From: Dermatophagoides farinae
Lineage: Eukaryota > Arthropoda > Arachnida > Sarcoptiformes > Pyroglyphidae
Assembly: GCF_024713945.1 (NCBI RefSeq)
Contig: NC_134680.1
Coordinates: 2,752,001 to 2,816,000 of the forward strand
DNA: 64,000 nt
Reading direction: 5' to 3'
The notes beneath the pieces were generated by a model that made no database searches, had not been told where the DNA came from, and saw only the letters and a list, made by a program, of their open reading frames with translations. Shown piece by piece: positions 13,753-24,318 of the stretch; position 1 is the stretch's first letter; each line of letters starts with the position of its first letter. A program made the translations under genes and the position numbers.

Positions 13753-15435
13753 TTAAAATTGATCAAAATCAAATTTACCGAAAAATATTTGAGCAGCAGA
13801 TGATGATGAATTTTCCGAAATCAATTCGGTTACAAAATATGGTTCAATTTGAAACGTTGTCAAAATAATTCGATGATGATAATCATGAATTTGATCATGA
13901 AGATTTATACACATTTGAAACGAATACCAATCATCGATGATTGATTGATGATAGCTTGTGAATGGCTGTCGAATTATAGGATCAATGATAATTTCATCGG
14001 AATTTCGAATATACCATCCATCAGATTCGATGATTATGGCTGAATAATTATCTTCATCACTGACAATGTCACGATTATAATTGATAATAGTACGAATTTT
14101 TAGATTTTCCTTCAGCCATTTCTTGTCATCCGAATTATTCTCATGAAATTTATAAACAAATCGATATAGAAAGTTCTTGGAATCATCAATAGGAATTTGT
14201 GTTCGAAATAATATCACTGGTTTTGATATTAATGGTCGTTTGGACGTATCGAATAAATCCATTTTTAATGATGATCCACCATTGTATGGTTGATCATATG
14301 AAATTGATAAACGATATGAATCATTTTTCCATTCATTTAGCCCACTAAATACAAATGGCTGTAGATCATGATGATGAAAATTTAACCATGATTTTGATTC
14401 TATTCGTTGACCATGTTGAAAATATCCATAACCATGACCAATATTGAAACATGTTTTTAATGGTAATGTGATCAGAAGTTTTTCACATTTTTCCAATAAT
14501 TGTCCATCAATAGCGATTCGAGACCAAAATTCAAATTCATCTTCCATACTATAAATGTTGGTCGTTGGTTGTTGAATCCGTTTCCAATATGGCATCTGGC
14601 AATCATTATGTTTTTGATCATCAGCGACATCATCATTCGAATGTCGAACACAAAGATCATCTGGACAGATTTTTGATTCATGTGTCCAACCGGGTGCAAA
14701 TATAGCAACAGATAGATTATTGTCGAGAATTTTTTTCACAGCTTTCCATGTTCCTTCAATGCCACCACCACCAAAACATCCACGACCATAACAATCAACA
14801 CCAACATAACAATCATATTGTCTACAATATTCACGGGCTTTATTACGGCTATTCACAAGATTTTCATTATTCCATGTATAATTTAGAAAAATTGCATCTG
14901 AATCTTCGAAAAATGTCTTATTCATGTCGTTTAATTCGTTTTGCCATTCTAGTTTACCAGTTCGCGTAACGGAATCATACCATATGATTTGTGTTTCGTT
15001 GCTTGTTTGCAATGTATTAGATTTTATTCTAGATTTAAGTTGCTGGATAAAATATTTCATGTGAGGAATTTTCTCTGGATCAATCGATGTTTCAATGTTC
15101 AATAACCATCCATCGAATCTATAGAATAATTGAATGTTTACCAATGCGGTTATAAATCTATCAATCACATCTGTGTTGGCTAATATTTTATCAAGAAATT
15201 GTTTTCCATCAATCTGTTGTTCATCATCATCATCATCATCGTATTTAGTCCATTCTTCAACAAGAATCGTGCCAAAACATGAAACACCATTTTGATGGCA
15301 AGCTTGAATCCATTCTGGTGGTGGAATTGTTATGAATTTGTGAGAGAAATATATGAAAATATCGATCAATGACCAATAAATAAATGTATAAAATTGAATC
15401 GAATATTCATGATAATTTTGAACAAATATCCAGAT
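13753..15435 (-). CDS. ENGASE: endo-beta-N-acetylglucosaminidase (GH85), 5' end incomplete
   Basis: Cytosolic ENGase cleaves the chitobiose core of free N-glycans released from misfolded glycoproteins (family knowledge). The open frame runs from 15435 to the stop at 13753 without an intron. Seen in order: FYTFIYWSLIDIFIYFSHKF, matching the family's FYHWxxIDIFxYFSHH; IPPPEWIQACHQNGV then GTILVEEW; the catalytic motif WLLNIETSID with the Asn and Glu of the GH85 NIE motif; WYDSVTRTGKLEWQNELN; YVGVDCYGRG; VAIFAPGWTHES; and a beta-rich C-terminal region. No ATG precedes the conserved core. The family's LLCHDMxGGYxxDRF block, which lies upstream of FYHW, is absent, and no AG acceptor occurs in the first 70 bases upstream. 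Either the copy is 5'-decayed or the assembly is wrong here. An LTR element starts only about 140 bases further upstream. Confidence 0.85.
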   Translation of the reverse strand: MWIFVQNYHEYSIQFYTFIYWSLIDIFIYFSHKFITIPPPEWIQACHQNGVSCFGTILVEEWTKYDDDDDDEQQIDGKQFLDKILANTDVIDRFITALVNIQLFYRFDGWLLNIETSIDPEKIPHMKYFIQQLKSRIKSNTLQTSNETQIIWYDSVTRTGKLEWQNELNDMNKTFFEDSDAIFLNYTWNNENLVNSRNKAREYCRQYDCYVGVDCYGRGCFGGGGIEGTWKAVKKILDNNLSVAIFAPGWTHESKICPDDLCVRHSNDDVADDQKHNDCQMPYWKRIQQPTTNIYSMEDEFEFWSRIAIDGQLLEKCEKLLITLPLKTCFNIGHGYGYFQHGQRIESKSWLNFHHHDLQPFVFSGLNEWKNDSYRLSISYDQPYNGGSSLKMDLFDTSKRPLISKPVILFRTQIPIDDSKNFLYRFVYKFHENNSDDKKWLKENLKIRTIINYNRDIVSDEDNYSAIIIESDGWYIRNSDEIIIDPIIRQPFTSYHQSIIDDWYSFQMCINLHDQIHDYHHRIILTTFQIEPYFVTELISENSSSSAAQIFFGKFDFDQF

Positions 15436-15538
15436 TTAACCATGCCCATAATTGTCGTAATGTTTCACAACCATTGGTGATAATATTGTCGATTTTCGAA
15501 CATTCGATCGATGGATCACCATCATCAATAATAGACAT
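15407..15538 (-). pseudogene. possible remnant of the ENGase 5' coding region
   Basis: A 43-codon frame starts at an ATG at 15538 and ends in TGA at 15407, out of frame with the ENGase core and overlapping its beginning. It contains CETLRQLWAWLNLD, which resembles the xSLEELLAW segment found near the N-terminus of ENGases. In homologues about 60 residues separate that segment from FYHW; here they are almost adjacent. I read it as a remnant of the ENGase N-terminus next to an internal deletion. The resemblance is short, so this is tentative. Confidence 0.35.
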
Positions 15539-15576
15539 TCAAAAGAAAAAATTCTTAAACAAAATTGATGTATATA

Positions 15577-15721
15577 TGTCAAAACAAAAATAATTTTATT
15601 TTATTCACTTCTTTATATCAATTTACAATTGGTACACAAAAAACACTGATCAATCGTCTTCACTCAAAAAACCGTTGTGTTTTTTATTTTCGCTCACGAC
15701 CCCTTCAGAAATGTCGTGACA
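15577..15721 (-). repeat. LTR (3' LTR in element orientation)
   Basis: 145-bp terminal repeat with TG...CA ends. It is the same as the copy at 19799-19943 over its full length by eye. On the element strand it contains an AATAAA that could serve as poly(A) signal. The element's frame ends inside it. Confidence 0.95.
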
Positions 15722-18700
15722 TCTCCCCGCCCCTATTTTGAATTTTCCCGGGTGATGATACAACCGTAGTTTGTTGACGTTGATTATTTCCGTTTCCCGT
15801 TTTGTGGGTTGGTTTGGTCGATTTATTTCCACATTTGATTCCGATACGATTTTCAATATCTTGTATGGGCCCTCCATAACGGGAGTCAACTTGCCATTAT
15901 TTGGATGCCATGCAATTTCCACAAGGACATCATCATTAACTTGAAATTGTGGTCTTTTAAATTTTCGATTATATGTTTCTTCATTTTTATGGTGATGTTT
16001 TTGACTGTGTTGGTTGGCGATCTCTCTTGCTTCTTCAATTGTCACTTGATTGTCCATTTTGAATTGCTCATAAGGCAATATTCCGTACAATAAAAATGCC
16101 GGTGAAAACCCAGTTGCCTCATGAGGAGAATTATTATATTCGTGAACGACTTGTTCCATCAATGTCGCCCAATTCCTACACTTGACATCTGGGTCGTTTA
16201 TCTTACACCTCAACCGTTTCATCAATTCTTGATTCGTTCGTTCGTTAAGCCCATTACACTGTGGGTTTTGCGTCGACGTCAACAATCTTTTTATGTTGTT
16301 ACTTTCCAAGAATTTCTGGTATCGCTTCGACAGGAAAGCAGCAGCTCGATCTGACAAAATTCGTTTGATTGGACCAACTTTTAACATCTGCTTGACCACT
16401 TCGATATAGGTCTCCATTGACGTTGATGTATGGGGAAAAACCCAAGCGTATCTTGTACAATGATCCATGACGAGGTGAACCAAATTCTTTCGTGAACCAT
16501 ATTTCCCTAACCCCAACACTGTATCGATTGATATCAGATCAAATGGTTCACTTGATGGAGGCAGTGTACCGAGCGTTGAGAATTTCCTTTCTTTGAATCT
16601 TTTGTTCTTTTGACATGTTTCGCAATGCTTAACATAATTACTGATATCACAGATCAAATTTGGCCAATAATACGTCGGTGAAATGAGGGAGATCATCTTT
16701 TTTGTTCCCACGTGTCCAAATCGGTTATGGGCTTCGTTCAAAATCTTTGGTCTAAGGTTGGATGGTACAACAATTTTCTCCAGACCCTTCCGCCTCCTAA
16801 TTCTGAGTCCATCAACCATTTCAAATTTATTAACATCAGACATATTCTGTTGTTCTTGTTCCAATTCTTCCTTTGTAAGCAAATTGACCTTAACGAAATT
16901 GACCGGTGCACGCGATAATGCATCGGCTTCATAATTCGTAGAACCTTTCTTGTACTTGATGATTAAATCGTACATTGAGATGCGTAGCGACCATCTAAAT
17001 AATCTACCATTCAGACGTTTACATGATTTAAGCCATTGTAAAGCTGCGTGGTCGGTGACCACCGTGGTCGGATTACCATCGACGTAGCAGTGCCATTTCT
17101 TGAGAGACTCTACTATCGATAAACATTCTAATTCGGTGATCGTGTAATTGATTTCATGTTTCAACAATTTTCTTGAATAATAGGCTATCGGTAATTCTTC
17201 ACCATCCGGATGCTTTTGTTTCAAAACAGCCCCAATACCAGCTTGACTTGCGTCACAGTAGATGATTGTTGGCAAATTCGGATTGAAAATATTTAGAATG
17301 GGATGTTTTGTTAAACAACTTTTGATTTCATGGAAAGCCTTCTGGCAATCGGTCGACCACACCCAAGGGCAATCTTTGACCAATAAATCGGTTAGTGGTT
17401 TCCTTAATAAGGCATGATTTGGAATGTACTTTTGATAAACATTTTCCATTCCTAAGAATCGTTGTAGTTCTTTAATGTCACACGGAACTGGAAAATTTTC
17501 GATTGATCGAATGTTGTCTTTATTTGGTTGGACTGAATTGAATGATATACAGTGGCCAAGATATTCGATTTTCTCCTCAGCAAAATGACATTTACTGGGT
17601 TTCAATTTAATATTTTCTCGTTGACATGCTTCCAGTACTTTTTTGATATCATCAAGGTGTTGTTCAAAATCATCACTGAACACTATGATATCGTCGAAAT
17701 AATTTTCTACATTCTTCAATTGATGTTTCATGATGACACCCCTAATTGCTCTTTGAAACGTGGCCGGGGCATTTTTGAGGCCAAATGGCATAACCAGCCA
17801 TTCCAAATGTTGATTATGTGTGGAGAAGGCCGTTTTTGGGATATCTTCAGGTGCAATGGGTACGTGCCAGTAACCATTTGCAATATCGAATTTTGTGAAA
17901 TATTTTTTCCCATGCAATTTATCAATGATATCATCAATTATCGGGATCGGTTGTTTGTCGGTTATGGTGACGTCATTTAACTTCCGATAATCGATGCACA
18001 TTCTTGTTTTTCCTTCTCCTTTCTTTTCGGCCAATGTCACCGGAAAAGAATAAGGCGATGTAGAAGGCCTGACCAACTTTTGCTGCAACAAGTTGTGGAC
18101 CGTCTCATCTATGATTTTTTGTTCTCTCGGCGACGTTCGATACGGTTTCAAGAATATCGGCATTTCGTTGGAGAGGTCTATTCTATGATGTTGGTGATTG
18201 ATGTATCCAACATCACTTTTCGATTGAGCAAATACATCGCCGTACTGGTTGATCATTTCACGAATACAGTGACGTTGATTTTCGTTCAAATTTTGATTAA
18301 TATGATATTCTTGTTGATTTGACGAATGTTGCACATTGTTGACAATTTTATCACATTGTTTTAAGCAATTATCATTTAAATCAAGGCTGAGATCGAAGAG
18401 TTGGCTATTGTCGAGACCTAACAAGAGATTAGTAGTCAAATTTCTAACCACGTGAGCTTCGACACATCGAGTGATTCTCCCGATCTGTAGATTGATTTTT
18501 ACGCGACCCAATGACTGTGTCAAATTATCAAGTTGACGGATATTAATGATTGAATTTTTAATTATTTGTAATTTTAATTGATCAAACAAGTTTTTAGAAA
18601 TACAGGTTATTTCGGCTCCCGTATCAATAAACGCTCTGATTGGTTTGTTGTTTACAAGACAATTAAAATAAATCAAGCCGTTGGGTCGCCAAGCACGTTT

Positions 18701-19759
18701 TTTTGGAATGGTCTGAGCAACGACGTTTTCTGCAGATTTGGTGGTGCTGTCGGTACAAATAACCAATGAATGACGTCTTCCACATTTTTTGCACGAATAA
18801 TTTGATTTACATTGATCGCTTTGATGATTTCCTTGAAGGCAAACGAAACAAAGTTTCTTTCTCACTGCAATATCTTTTCGATCTTTGTTTGTCATATTGT
18901 CGTTGCAGTAAATGGACTTGTGATTTCGTCGACAGAAGACACAGTTGGCACGAGTCGACACATTAACTTGGTTTGTTGTCATTATGTCCCGATTTCTCAT
19001 ATAAATTTTTACATCTTGGACCAAGAATTCAATGAGTCCAGAGCATGTTGACCCATGTCTGGCTGCCTCTGGCGAATACCATTTCGACAATATCGTCGGG
19101 CGTATCACTTCTTCGATGACATACGAATCCAACCCGTGGTCAACTGCTTCTCGGTGTAGGCAAGCCATTTCATCGACGATTTTTTGCATCCCGTCGAGAT
19201 CATTCACGTTTATCGTAGGTAACATTTTGATTCTATTAATAATGATATCCGAAATCCTTCGTTTGTCTTGATACCGTTCCTTCAAGATGTCCTTTGCTCG
19301 TTCATAATTGTCTTCCGTCTCCAACAAATTTGCCACTAACCGTAAAGGTTCATCTTTTAACATCGATTTCAATGTAAAGAATTTTTCGTCAATTCGTAAT
19401 GCTGGGTCACCATCAACAATTCTCAAAAATTCGCGAAAAAATAGGTTAAATTGAATGATATCGCCATTAAACGTCGGCAATGCCCTTCGTTGGTACTTGA
19501 TGGCACGTTCTGTATTTGATGTCGTTGTTACCGAGAAATAATTTATCAAGACTTGGCATTTTCGATTGTATGATTCAAACTTCTCTTCATCGAAATCAAT
19601 TTCCAATAATTCGGTCTCCACTGCATTCAGATCTTTGATTAAATTGATGATTTCTGTTTTGGTTGTTTCATCTTTGTCCAACAGATTTAAAACGGCATCG
19701 CCGTGTTTCTTTGTCACCTTGTTTCGTAAATTTGCACGTTGTTTTTTCTTGTCATCCAT
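15650..19759 (-). CDS. Gag-Pol polyprotein of the LTR element
   Basis: One frame of about 1,369 residues from the first ATG. Parts in order: a Gag with a DUF1759-like block (TFNGDIIQFNLFFREF, in roughly the first tenth); three CCHC-type knuckles in the spacing typical of BEL/Pao Gags (CVFC, CFVC and CKKC groups); an aspartic protease with DTGA; a reverse transcriptase with the YFDD active site and FGLKNAPATFQ, typical of Ty3/Gypsy; RNase H; then integrase with its HHCC zinc finger, D-D-E core and a C-terminal GPY module. Gag and Pol share one frame. A BEL-type Gag in front of a Gypsy-type Pol is the notable point. Family assignment is by motif only. Confidence 0.92.
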   Translation of the reverse strand: MDDKKKQRANLRNKVTKKHGDAVLNLLDKDETTKTEIINLIKDLNAVETELLEIDFDEEKFESYNRKCQVLINYFSVTTTSNTERAIKYQRRALPTFNGDIIQFNLFFREFLRIVDGDPALRIDEKFFTLKSMLKDEPLRLVANLLETEDNYERAKDILKERYQDKRRISDIIINRIKMLPTINVNDLDGMQKIVDEMACLHREAVDHGLDSYVIEEVIRPTILSKWYSPEAARHGSTCSGLIEFLVQDVKIYMRNRDIMTTNQVNVSTRANCVFCRRNHKSIYCNDNMTNKDRKDIAVRKKLCFVCLQGNHQSDQCKSNYSCKKCGRRHSLVICTDSTTKSAENVVAQTIPKKRAWRPNGLIYFNCLVNNKPIRAFIDTGAEITCISKNLFDQLKLQIIKNSIINIRQLDNLTQSLGRVKINLQIGRITRCVEAHVVRNLTTNLLLGLDNSQLFDLSLDLNDNCLKQCDKIVNNVQHSSNQQEYHINQNLNENQRHCIREMINQYGDVFAQSKSDVGYINHQHHRIDLSNEMPIFLKPYRTSPREQKIIDETVHNLLQQKLVRPSTSPYSFPVTLAEKKGEGKTRMCIDYRKLNDVTITDKQPIPIIDDIIDKLHGKKYFTKFDIANGYWHVPIAPEDIPKTAFSTHNQHLEWLVMPFGLKNAPATFQRAIRGVIMKHQLKNVENYFDDIIVFSDDFEQHLDDIKKVLEACQRENIKLKPSKCHFAEEKIEYLGHCISFNSVQPNKDNIRSIENFPVPCDIKELQRFLGMENVYQKYIPNHALLRKPLTDLLVKDCPWVWSTDCQKAFHEIKSCLTKHPILNIFNPNLPTIIYCDASQAGIGAVLKQKHPDGEELPIAYYSRKLLKHEINYTITELECLSIVESLKKWHCYVDGNPTTVVTDHAALQWLKSCKRLNGRLFRWSLRISMYDLIIKYKKGSTNYEADALSRAPVNFVKVNLLTKEELEQEQQNMSDVNKFEMVDGLRIRRRKGLEKIVVPSNLRPKILNEAHNRFGHVGTKKMISLISPTYYWPNLICDISNYVKHCETCQKNKRFKERKFSTLGTLPPSSEPFDLISIDTVLGLGKYGSRKNLVHLVMDHCTRYAWVFPHTSTSMETYIEVVKQMLKVGPIKRILSDRAAAFLSKRYQKFLESNNIKRLLTSTQNPQCNGLNERTNQELMKRLRCKINDPDVKCRNWATLMEQVVHEYNNSPHEATGFSPAFLLYGILPYEQFKMDNQVTIEEAREIANQHSQKHHHKNEETYNRKFKRPQFQVNDDVLVEIAWHPNNGKLTPVMEGPYKILKIVSESNVEINRPNQPTKRETEIINVNKLRLYHHPGKFKIGAGRCHDISEGVVSENKKHNGFLSEDD
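15722..15736 (-). other. polypurine tract of the LTR element
   Basis: On the element strand this reads TAGGGGCGGGGAGA directly before the 3' LTR. This is the expected place and composition for plus-strand priming in LTR retrotransposons. Confidence 0.75.
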
Positions 19760-19798
19760 TTGGGAATTTTGCTGCACGGACTTTATCCTGTTGGCTAA

Positions 19799-19943
19799 TG
19801 TCAAAACAAAAATAATTTTATTTTATTCACTTCTTTATATCAATTTACAATTGGTACACAAAAAACACTGATCAATCGTCTTCACTCAAAAAACCGTTGT
19901 GTTTTTTATTTTCGCTCACGACCCCTTCAGAAATGTCGTGACA
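19799..19943 (-). repeat. LTR (5' LTR in element orientation)
   Basis: 145-bp terminal repeat, identical by eye to 15577-15721. The presumed promoter of the element lies here. No tRNA primer-binding site was confidently assigned just inside it. Confidence 0.95.
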
Positions 19944-21912
19944 TACATACACGAAAATAAGTTCTGAAAACACTATATTTTTGAATAGGATTTTATTGTT
20001 GATATTTTTTTTCCATCATTCGATTTGTTTTTCTCAATATTCGAATAGTGTTGCCATGTCTGTGTGTGTATTTGGATAGTGGCAGCTATGGGCCATTTGT
20101 AAATACACAAGCAGAAGAAGCAGCAGCAATGCCAGTCTATCCCATTATTGCTATACATTGATTAGCAAAAAATATATAGACACTATCCCAATTGAATTCA
20201 ATTGGGCTAAATAAATTGTGATTATGTCTTACACATTTTGATCAATGAATGGATCTAAATTCGTAAAAAAAACAAATTTGAATATCAAAATTATCCCACA
20301 TTTATTATTTACCATCAGAATTCACCATAAAATAATTTTCATCCATAACATTGAGATATTGTTATATGATTTGATTGTATCTCAAATATAAATGTCCATA
20401 AAATTATTGCCGAATATACGATATCACAGAGAACAGAGTTCCCCATCCATATATAATACTTATGGCAAATGAAAAAAAATATTATGGTGTGGCAGGTTGG
20501 CTGACTGTTGTGCAGACGTACCCAAATGATTTCGGAAAAAAAGGAACCGACGACAAATAAATTTTTTTAGCAGAAAAGAGCAACAAAAAAAAATTTCTCC
20601 ATCATCATTAACATCATCATCATCATCATCATCACCATAAGAACAACCACAACCACATACACGAAAAACAACTGAAAACTCATCATTAAAAATTTTGATC
20701 CTGGATTGTCTCTTTTTATGCATAGGCTCTTTGTTTTTTTTTTCATTTTCTTCATCATCATCATCATCATCATCATGATCATTGCAATGTTGTGTAGATA
20801 AAAGATATCAATCAAAAAAAAAAAAAGACAAAACAAACTTGAAGAAAAGAGCAAAAAAAATCTTGAAGACAAATGTGTGTATGAGAGAAGCACATAATTT
20901 GCTTGATGATGAAAGTAGAAATGACGAGGAAATGATCTTTTTATTTTTTCTACCTTCATTTTTTTTTTTTTTTTTTTGATGATGAAAATCTTGCCATTTT
21001 CTCTTCTTTGTGTGAAAAAAATTGTGTTTCTCTTTCTCTCGGTTTGTTTGTGATGGTGTGTTGTGTTGATAATCAATGTGCTAAATGAGCCACGATAAAC
21101 AAAATTTGGTCCATACAAATTGAACCAAGAGAAAGAAAGGAGAAAAAATGAATCAAATTTGAATGGTGTTTTGGTGAAATTTATTCATATGTTTGGTTTG
21201 TGGTATTCTTCGAACGACATTTACCATTATTATCAATAAAATGATCAACGATCTATGATTGATTTCATTCTAATCCTGATTAGAAAACGAAATGAAATCT
21301 TCATTGTAAAACACAACGGACAACAACAACCGCCACCACATTATGATTATTATATCTTTTTTACATGACTAATTACGGTTTTATTATTGTTGCTGTTGAC
21401 CAATTTTTTTTGATTACATAAATAAATCTGTGTCATAACAATTATCAACAAACAAACAACATAAATAAAGAGAGCAATAACTAACGGTTAATTCGAACCT
21501 AAGAAAGTTTTTAATAACTCATTGTGTCTGTGTGTGTATGTGTTCGATCGATAGATGCTAATGTTTGGTTTTAAGATAAAGATGATGAAATAATAATAAT
21601 TGATCTCCAATTGTTTTCGTTTTTTTTCAAAGTTTTCGTTTTCGTTGATTTATCATTTTGTTTGTTATATCTACTATCTACTATTTTTTTAATATTATAT
21701 TTGATGTAAACGTTGGTTGATCATCTTTCTACGGCCACAACAACAACTACAAAACTAATTTGATCTCATCAATTTTTTTCAATTGTTCATTTTAATTCAT
21801 ATTATTTCTGCCTCCAATTTTTTGATGAATCAAAAATTAATATATTTGAAATTCATATCATCATAATCATTGTTATAAAAGCGAAGAAAAGATCAACAAA
21901 ATTATATTCAAT
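19944..21912. other. intergenic, microsatellite-rich
   Basis: About 2 kb between the LTR element and the WD40 gene. It contains ATC/GAT runs near 20600-20640 and 20750-20775 and long A/T homopolymers. The open frame at 20567-21118 on the minus strand is a translation of those repeats (M, F and K runs) and is not a gene. The final few hundred bases are presumably the 5' UTR of the WD40 gene. Confidence 0.5.
20187..20206. repeat. perfect 20-bp palindrome
   Basis: CCCAATTGAATTCAATTGGG is identical on both strands, 244 bases beyond the right LTR. It contains nested MfeI-like and EcoRI-like cores. Function unknown; possibly chance or a dimeric binding site. Confidence 0.8.
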
Positions 21913-24318
21913 ATGGATTCAATTAACAATCGTAAATGTCGATTCTTTTCGACACACAACAATAGCTGTGTTCGTTCGGTTGCATTCAATCCAAAAGATC
22001 GTTATCTATTTTGTTCCGGTGGTAATGATGGCCAAATCGGTATCTATCATGCTGGTCGTGCAGAATTATTACGAACAAATTCTGTGATCTCATCAGGTCT
22101 TAATCGTTGTGTTAGTGCTGTTTCATTTTCAAGCGATGGTAAAAAGGTGAACAATTTTTTTCTTTGATTGTTGTTTTTTCTCTTCAATTTATTAATCAGA
22201 ACAAAAATTATTATTTTCACTGACAGATATTGGCAACAACATCATCACGACGTGTTTCCGTAATCGATGTTGAACATGGAACACCTATCGTTTGTTATGA
22301 TAGTTGTGCATATATTCCAAGTAGAGATCGTACACCGTTAGCTGTCGATCCAGAATCACCAAATATTGCTGCCTGTTCATATGTAAATGGAAAAGGTGTT
22401 ACCATACTTGATCTACGTATGCCACTTCCATTGGATTTTATTTTCGATGTAATTTTTTAATTTTCAAAAAAATTTTATTTTCATTTATTTGTCAACTAAT
22501 TTTATTTCTATTTCCATTTCCAGTTTCATACGGACATTATACGTGATATAATATTTTTACATGAAAGTTGGCCTTTTTCATCCAAATCATCATCATTATC
22601 GTTGTTGGAAAATAATAATAATAATAATATCAACGACGTTAATATTAATAATAGCAGCAGCAATAATAATGATAATGGTAGCAATAATCATCAACAACAA
22701 AATCATTCAAAGAATGGTGGAATTATCAATACTGGTGGTGGTGGTGGATATACATTATTATCATTATCATCACAAGGTCAAGCCAAAGTAACTACTATTG
22801 ATGGCCGTTTATTACATACATTTGATTTTGGTCATACTGGAAATTCAATTGTACCAACACCCGAACATTATGGCTATACACATGATGGTTTTCTATCAGC
22901 ATGGCTTTGTGGTGGTAATATTATTTCAAGCTATGTACCGAATGATGAAACGATTAAACAACAACAACAGCATCATCATCATCAAACAACAACAGATTTT
23001 ATAAATCAATCATTTAATAGTGGCAATAACTTTGAAATAAATATGGATAATAATAATCAGCAGCAACAGCAGCAAACAAATAGCCGTACAAATCCATCAT
23101 GGCTTGGAAATAACAATAATAATAATCCATCAGCAGCGTCGTCTGGTTCATCCTCATCTTCATCATCAAGTACAGCATCATCATCATCATCATCATTCAA
23201 TGTAATAATAAGCAATCCGAATAATGTTAATCTCAATGTTTATCAAATACCTCGTCGTAATGAATTGATATTTGGTCCAATATCATCGATCGATCCAATA
23301 CGTATACATCGTGCAATACGTTCGATTGTTGCATCAAGTCAGCAACAAGTCAATGCTGGTGCTATTGGTGGTGGTTCTTCCGGTTCGAATGTTAATATTC
23401 ACCATCATCATCATCATCATCATCAACAACAACAACAACAATTATTGCAATCATCATCATCGGGATCCGGTTCATCCAATAGCAATAATAACCGTTTTGT
23501 TCATAATCTTTTTCATCATCATCAACATCATAATAATCATTCGTCGAATAATCAACAACAACAAAATCTCCAACATCCAATTCCATGGCATGGTATTGGT
23601 GGTACGCTTGATATTTCCTCTGTTATTGGTGGTGGTAATTCTGCATCATCGATTCGTTCACATCACCACCATCAACAACGACAACAATCGGCAGCAGCTG
23701 CGGCAAGAAATATTCCGGCTGATGACTGTGATGATGAGGATGATGATGATGATGATGACGAAGATGATGATGAACAATGCAATAATCTTACATCATCATT
23801 AGCCTCGAATGCTAATAATTCAATGAATTCCATTCTATCCAATCGTATTATTGATCATCATACACCATCGAATAGTTTTGTACGAAAGAAAACATTATTC
23901 TATCATGATCATTGGGATCATTCAAATAGAATTGATCAATTTATCGACAATAACAATGGAATCAGCAATTCGACAATGAATCATCCACAGCAAATTAATC
24001 GACTTCGATTCTCAAGTAATGGTGCACATTTATATGCTGCCGGTGAAGGTGGTTTCGTTCGACAATATCGCCGTTATCCAAATCTAAATGTTCATTGTTT
24101 GGGTGAAGTTTATCGTCATCGTGGTGATATTCTAGACATGGATATATCACCATATGATGAATGTAAGTTTTCTAATTTTATCAATAGACAAATTCAATCA
24201 ATATATTTTTCATTGCGCAAAAATAGTTTTGGTAACCGCATCGAAAGATAAAACCGTTGGATTCATTTGTCTTGGTTCACCTAGTCATGGATGGACTGAA
24301 TATTACGAATATACTTGA
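21913..24318 (+). CDS. WD40-repeat protein with very long low-complexity insert (4 exons)
   Basis: Exons 21913-22146, 22227-22448, 22524-24162 and 24227-24318 join in frame to 728 residues. WD40 character: CVRSVAFNPKDRYLFCSGGNDGQIGIY, ILDLRMPLPLDFIFD, NRLRFSSNGAHLYAAGEGGFVRQY, and a last blade FLVTASKDKTVGFICL completed only by the final splice. So it is probably a beta-propeller scaffold. Between propeller strands there is an N/S/H/Q-rich insert, mainly residues 285-635, with His runs, Ser runs and an acidic D/E run near the DDCDDEDD segment. Conserved-looking blocks such as YDSCAYIPSRDRTPLAVDPE and GYTHDGFLSAWLCGGNIISS suggest an ortholog group, but I do not recognise it. The binding partner and location are unknown. 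Confidence 0.85.

Larger units (their letters stand above)
15577..19943 (-). mobile_element. LTR retrotransposon, Ty3/Gypsy-type Pol with BEL-like Gag
   Basis: A 4,367-bp element flanked by two 145-bp direct repeats that look identical by eye, each starting TGTC and ending GACA. One long frame encodes Gag and Pol on the minus strand. The domain order (protease, RT, RNase H, integrase) is that of Ty3/Gypsy elements. It looks whole, with no break noticed in its frame, and the identical LTRs imply a recent insertion. The flanks are TATATA on the left and TACATA on the right, so the target-site duplication is not clean. It lies just 5' of the ENGase gene. Codon use and base composition are noticeably less AT-biased than in the neighbouring genes. 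Confidence 0.95.

Noticed and set aside
15370-15440. A spliced intron restoring the ENGase N-terminus
   Set aside because: No AG occurs on the minus strand in this stretch, and the missing family block is not found in the 140 bases before the LTR or just beyond the element.
19944-19949. Clean target-site duplication of the LTR element
   Set aside because: The flanks TATATA and TACATA differ, so I report only a possible imperfect match.
20567-21118. 183-codon minus-strand frame
   Set aside because: A translation of GAT and A/T repeats (Met, Phe and Lys runs) with no splice context or family features.
22561-23802. Alternative-frame ORFs over the WD40 exon
   Set aside because: Shadows of the repeat-rich third exon; only the frame that joins through both flanking introns gives WD40 motifs.
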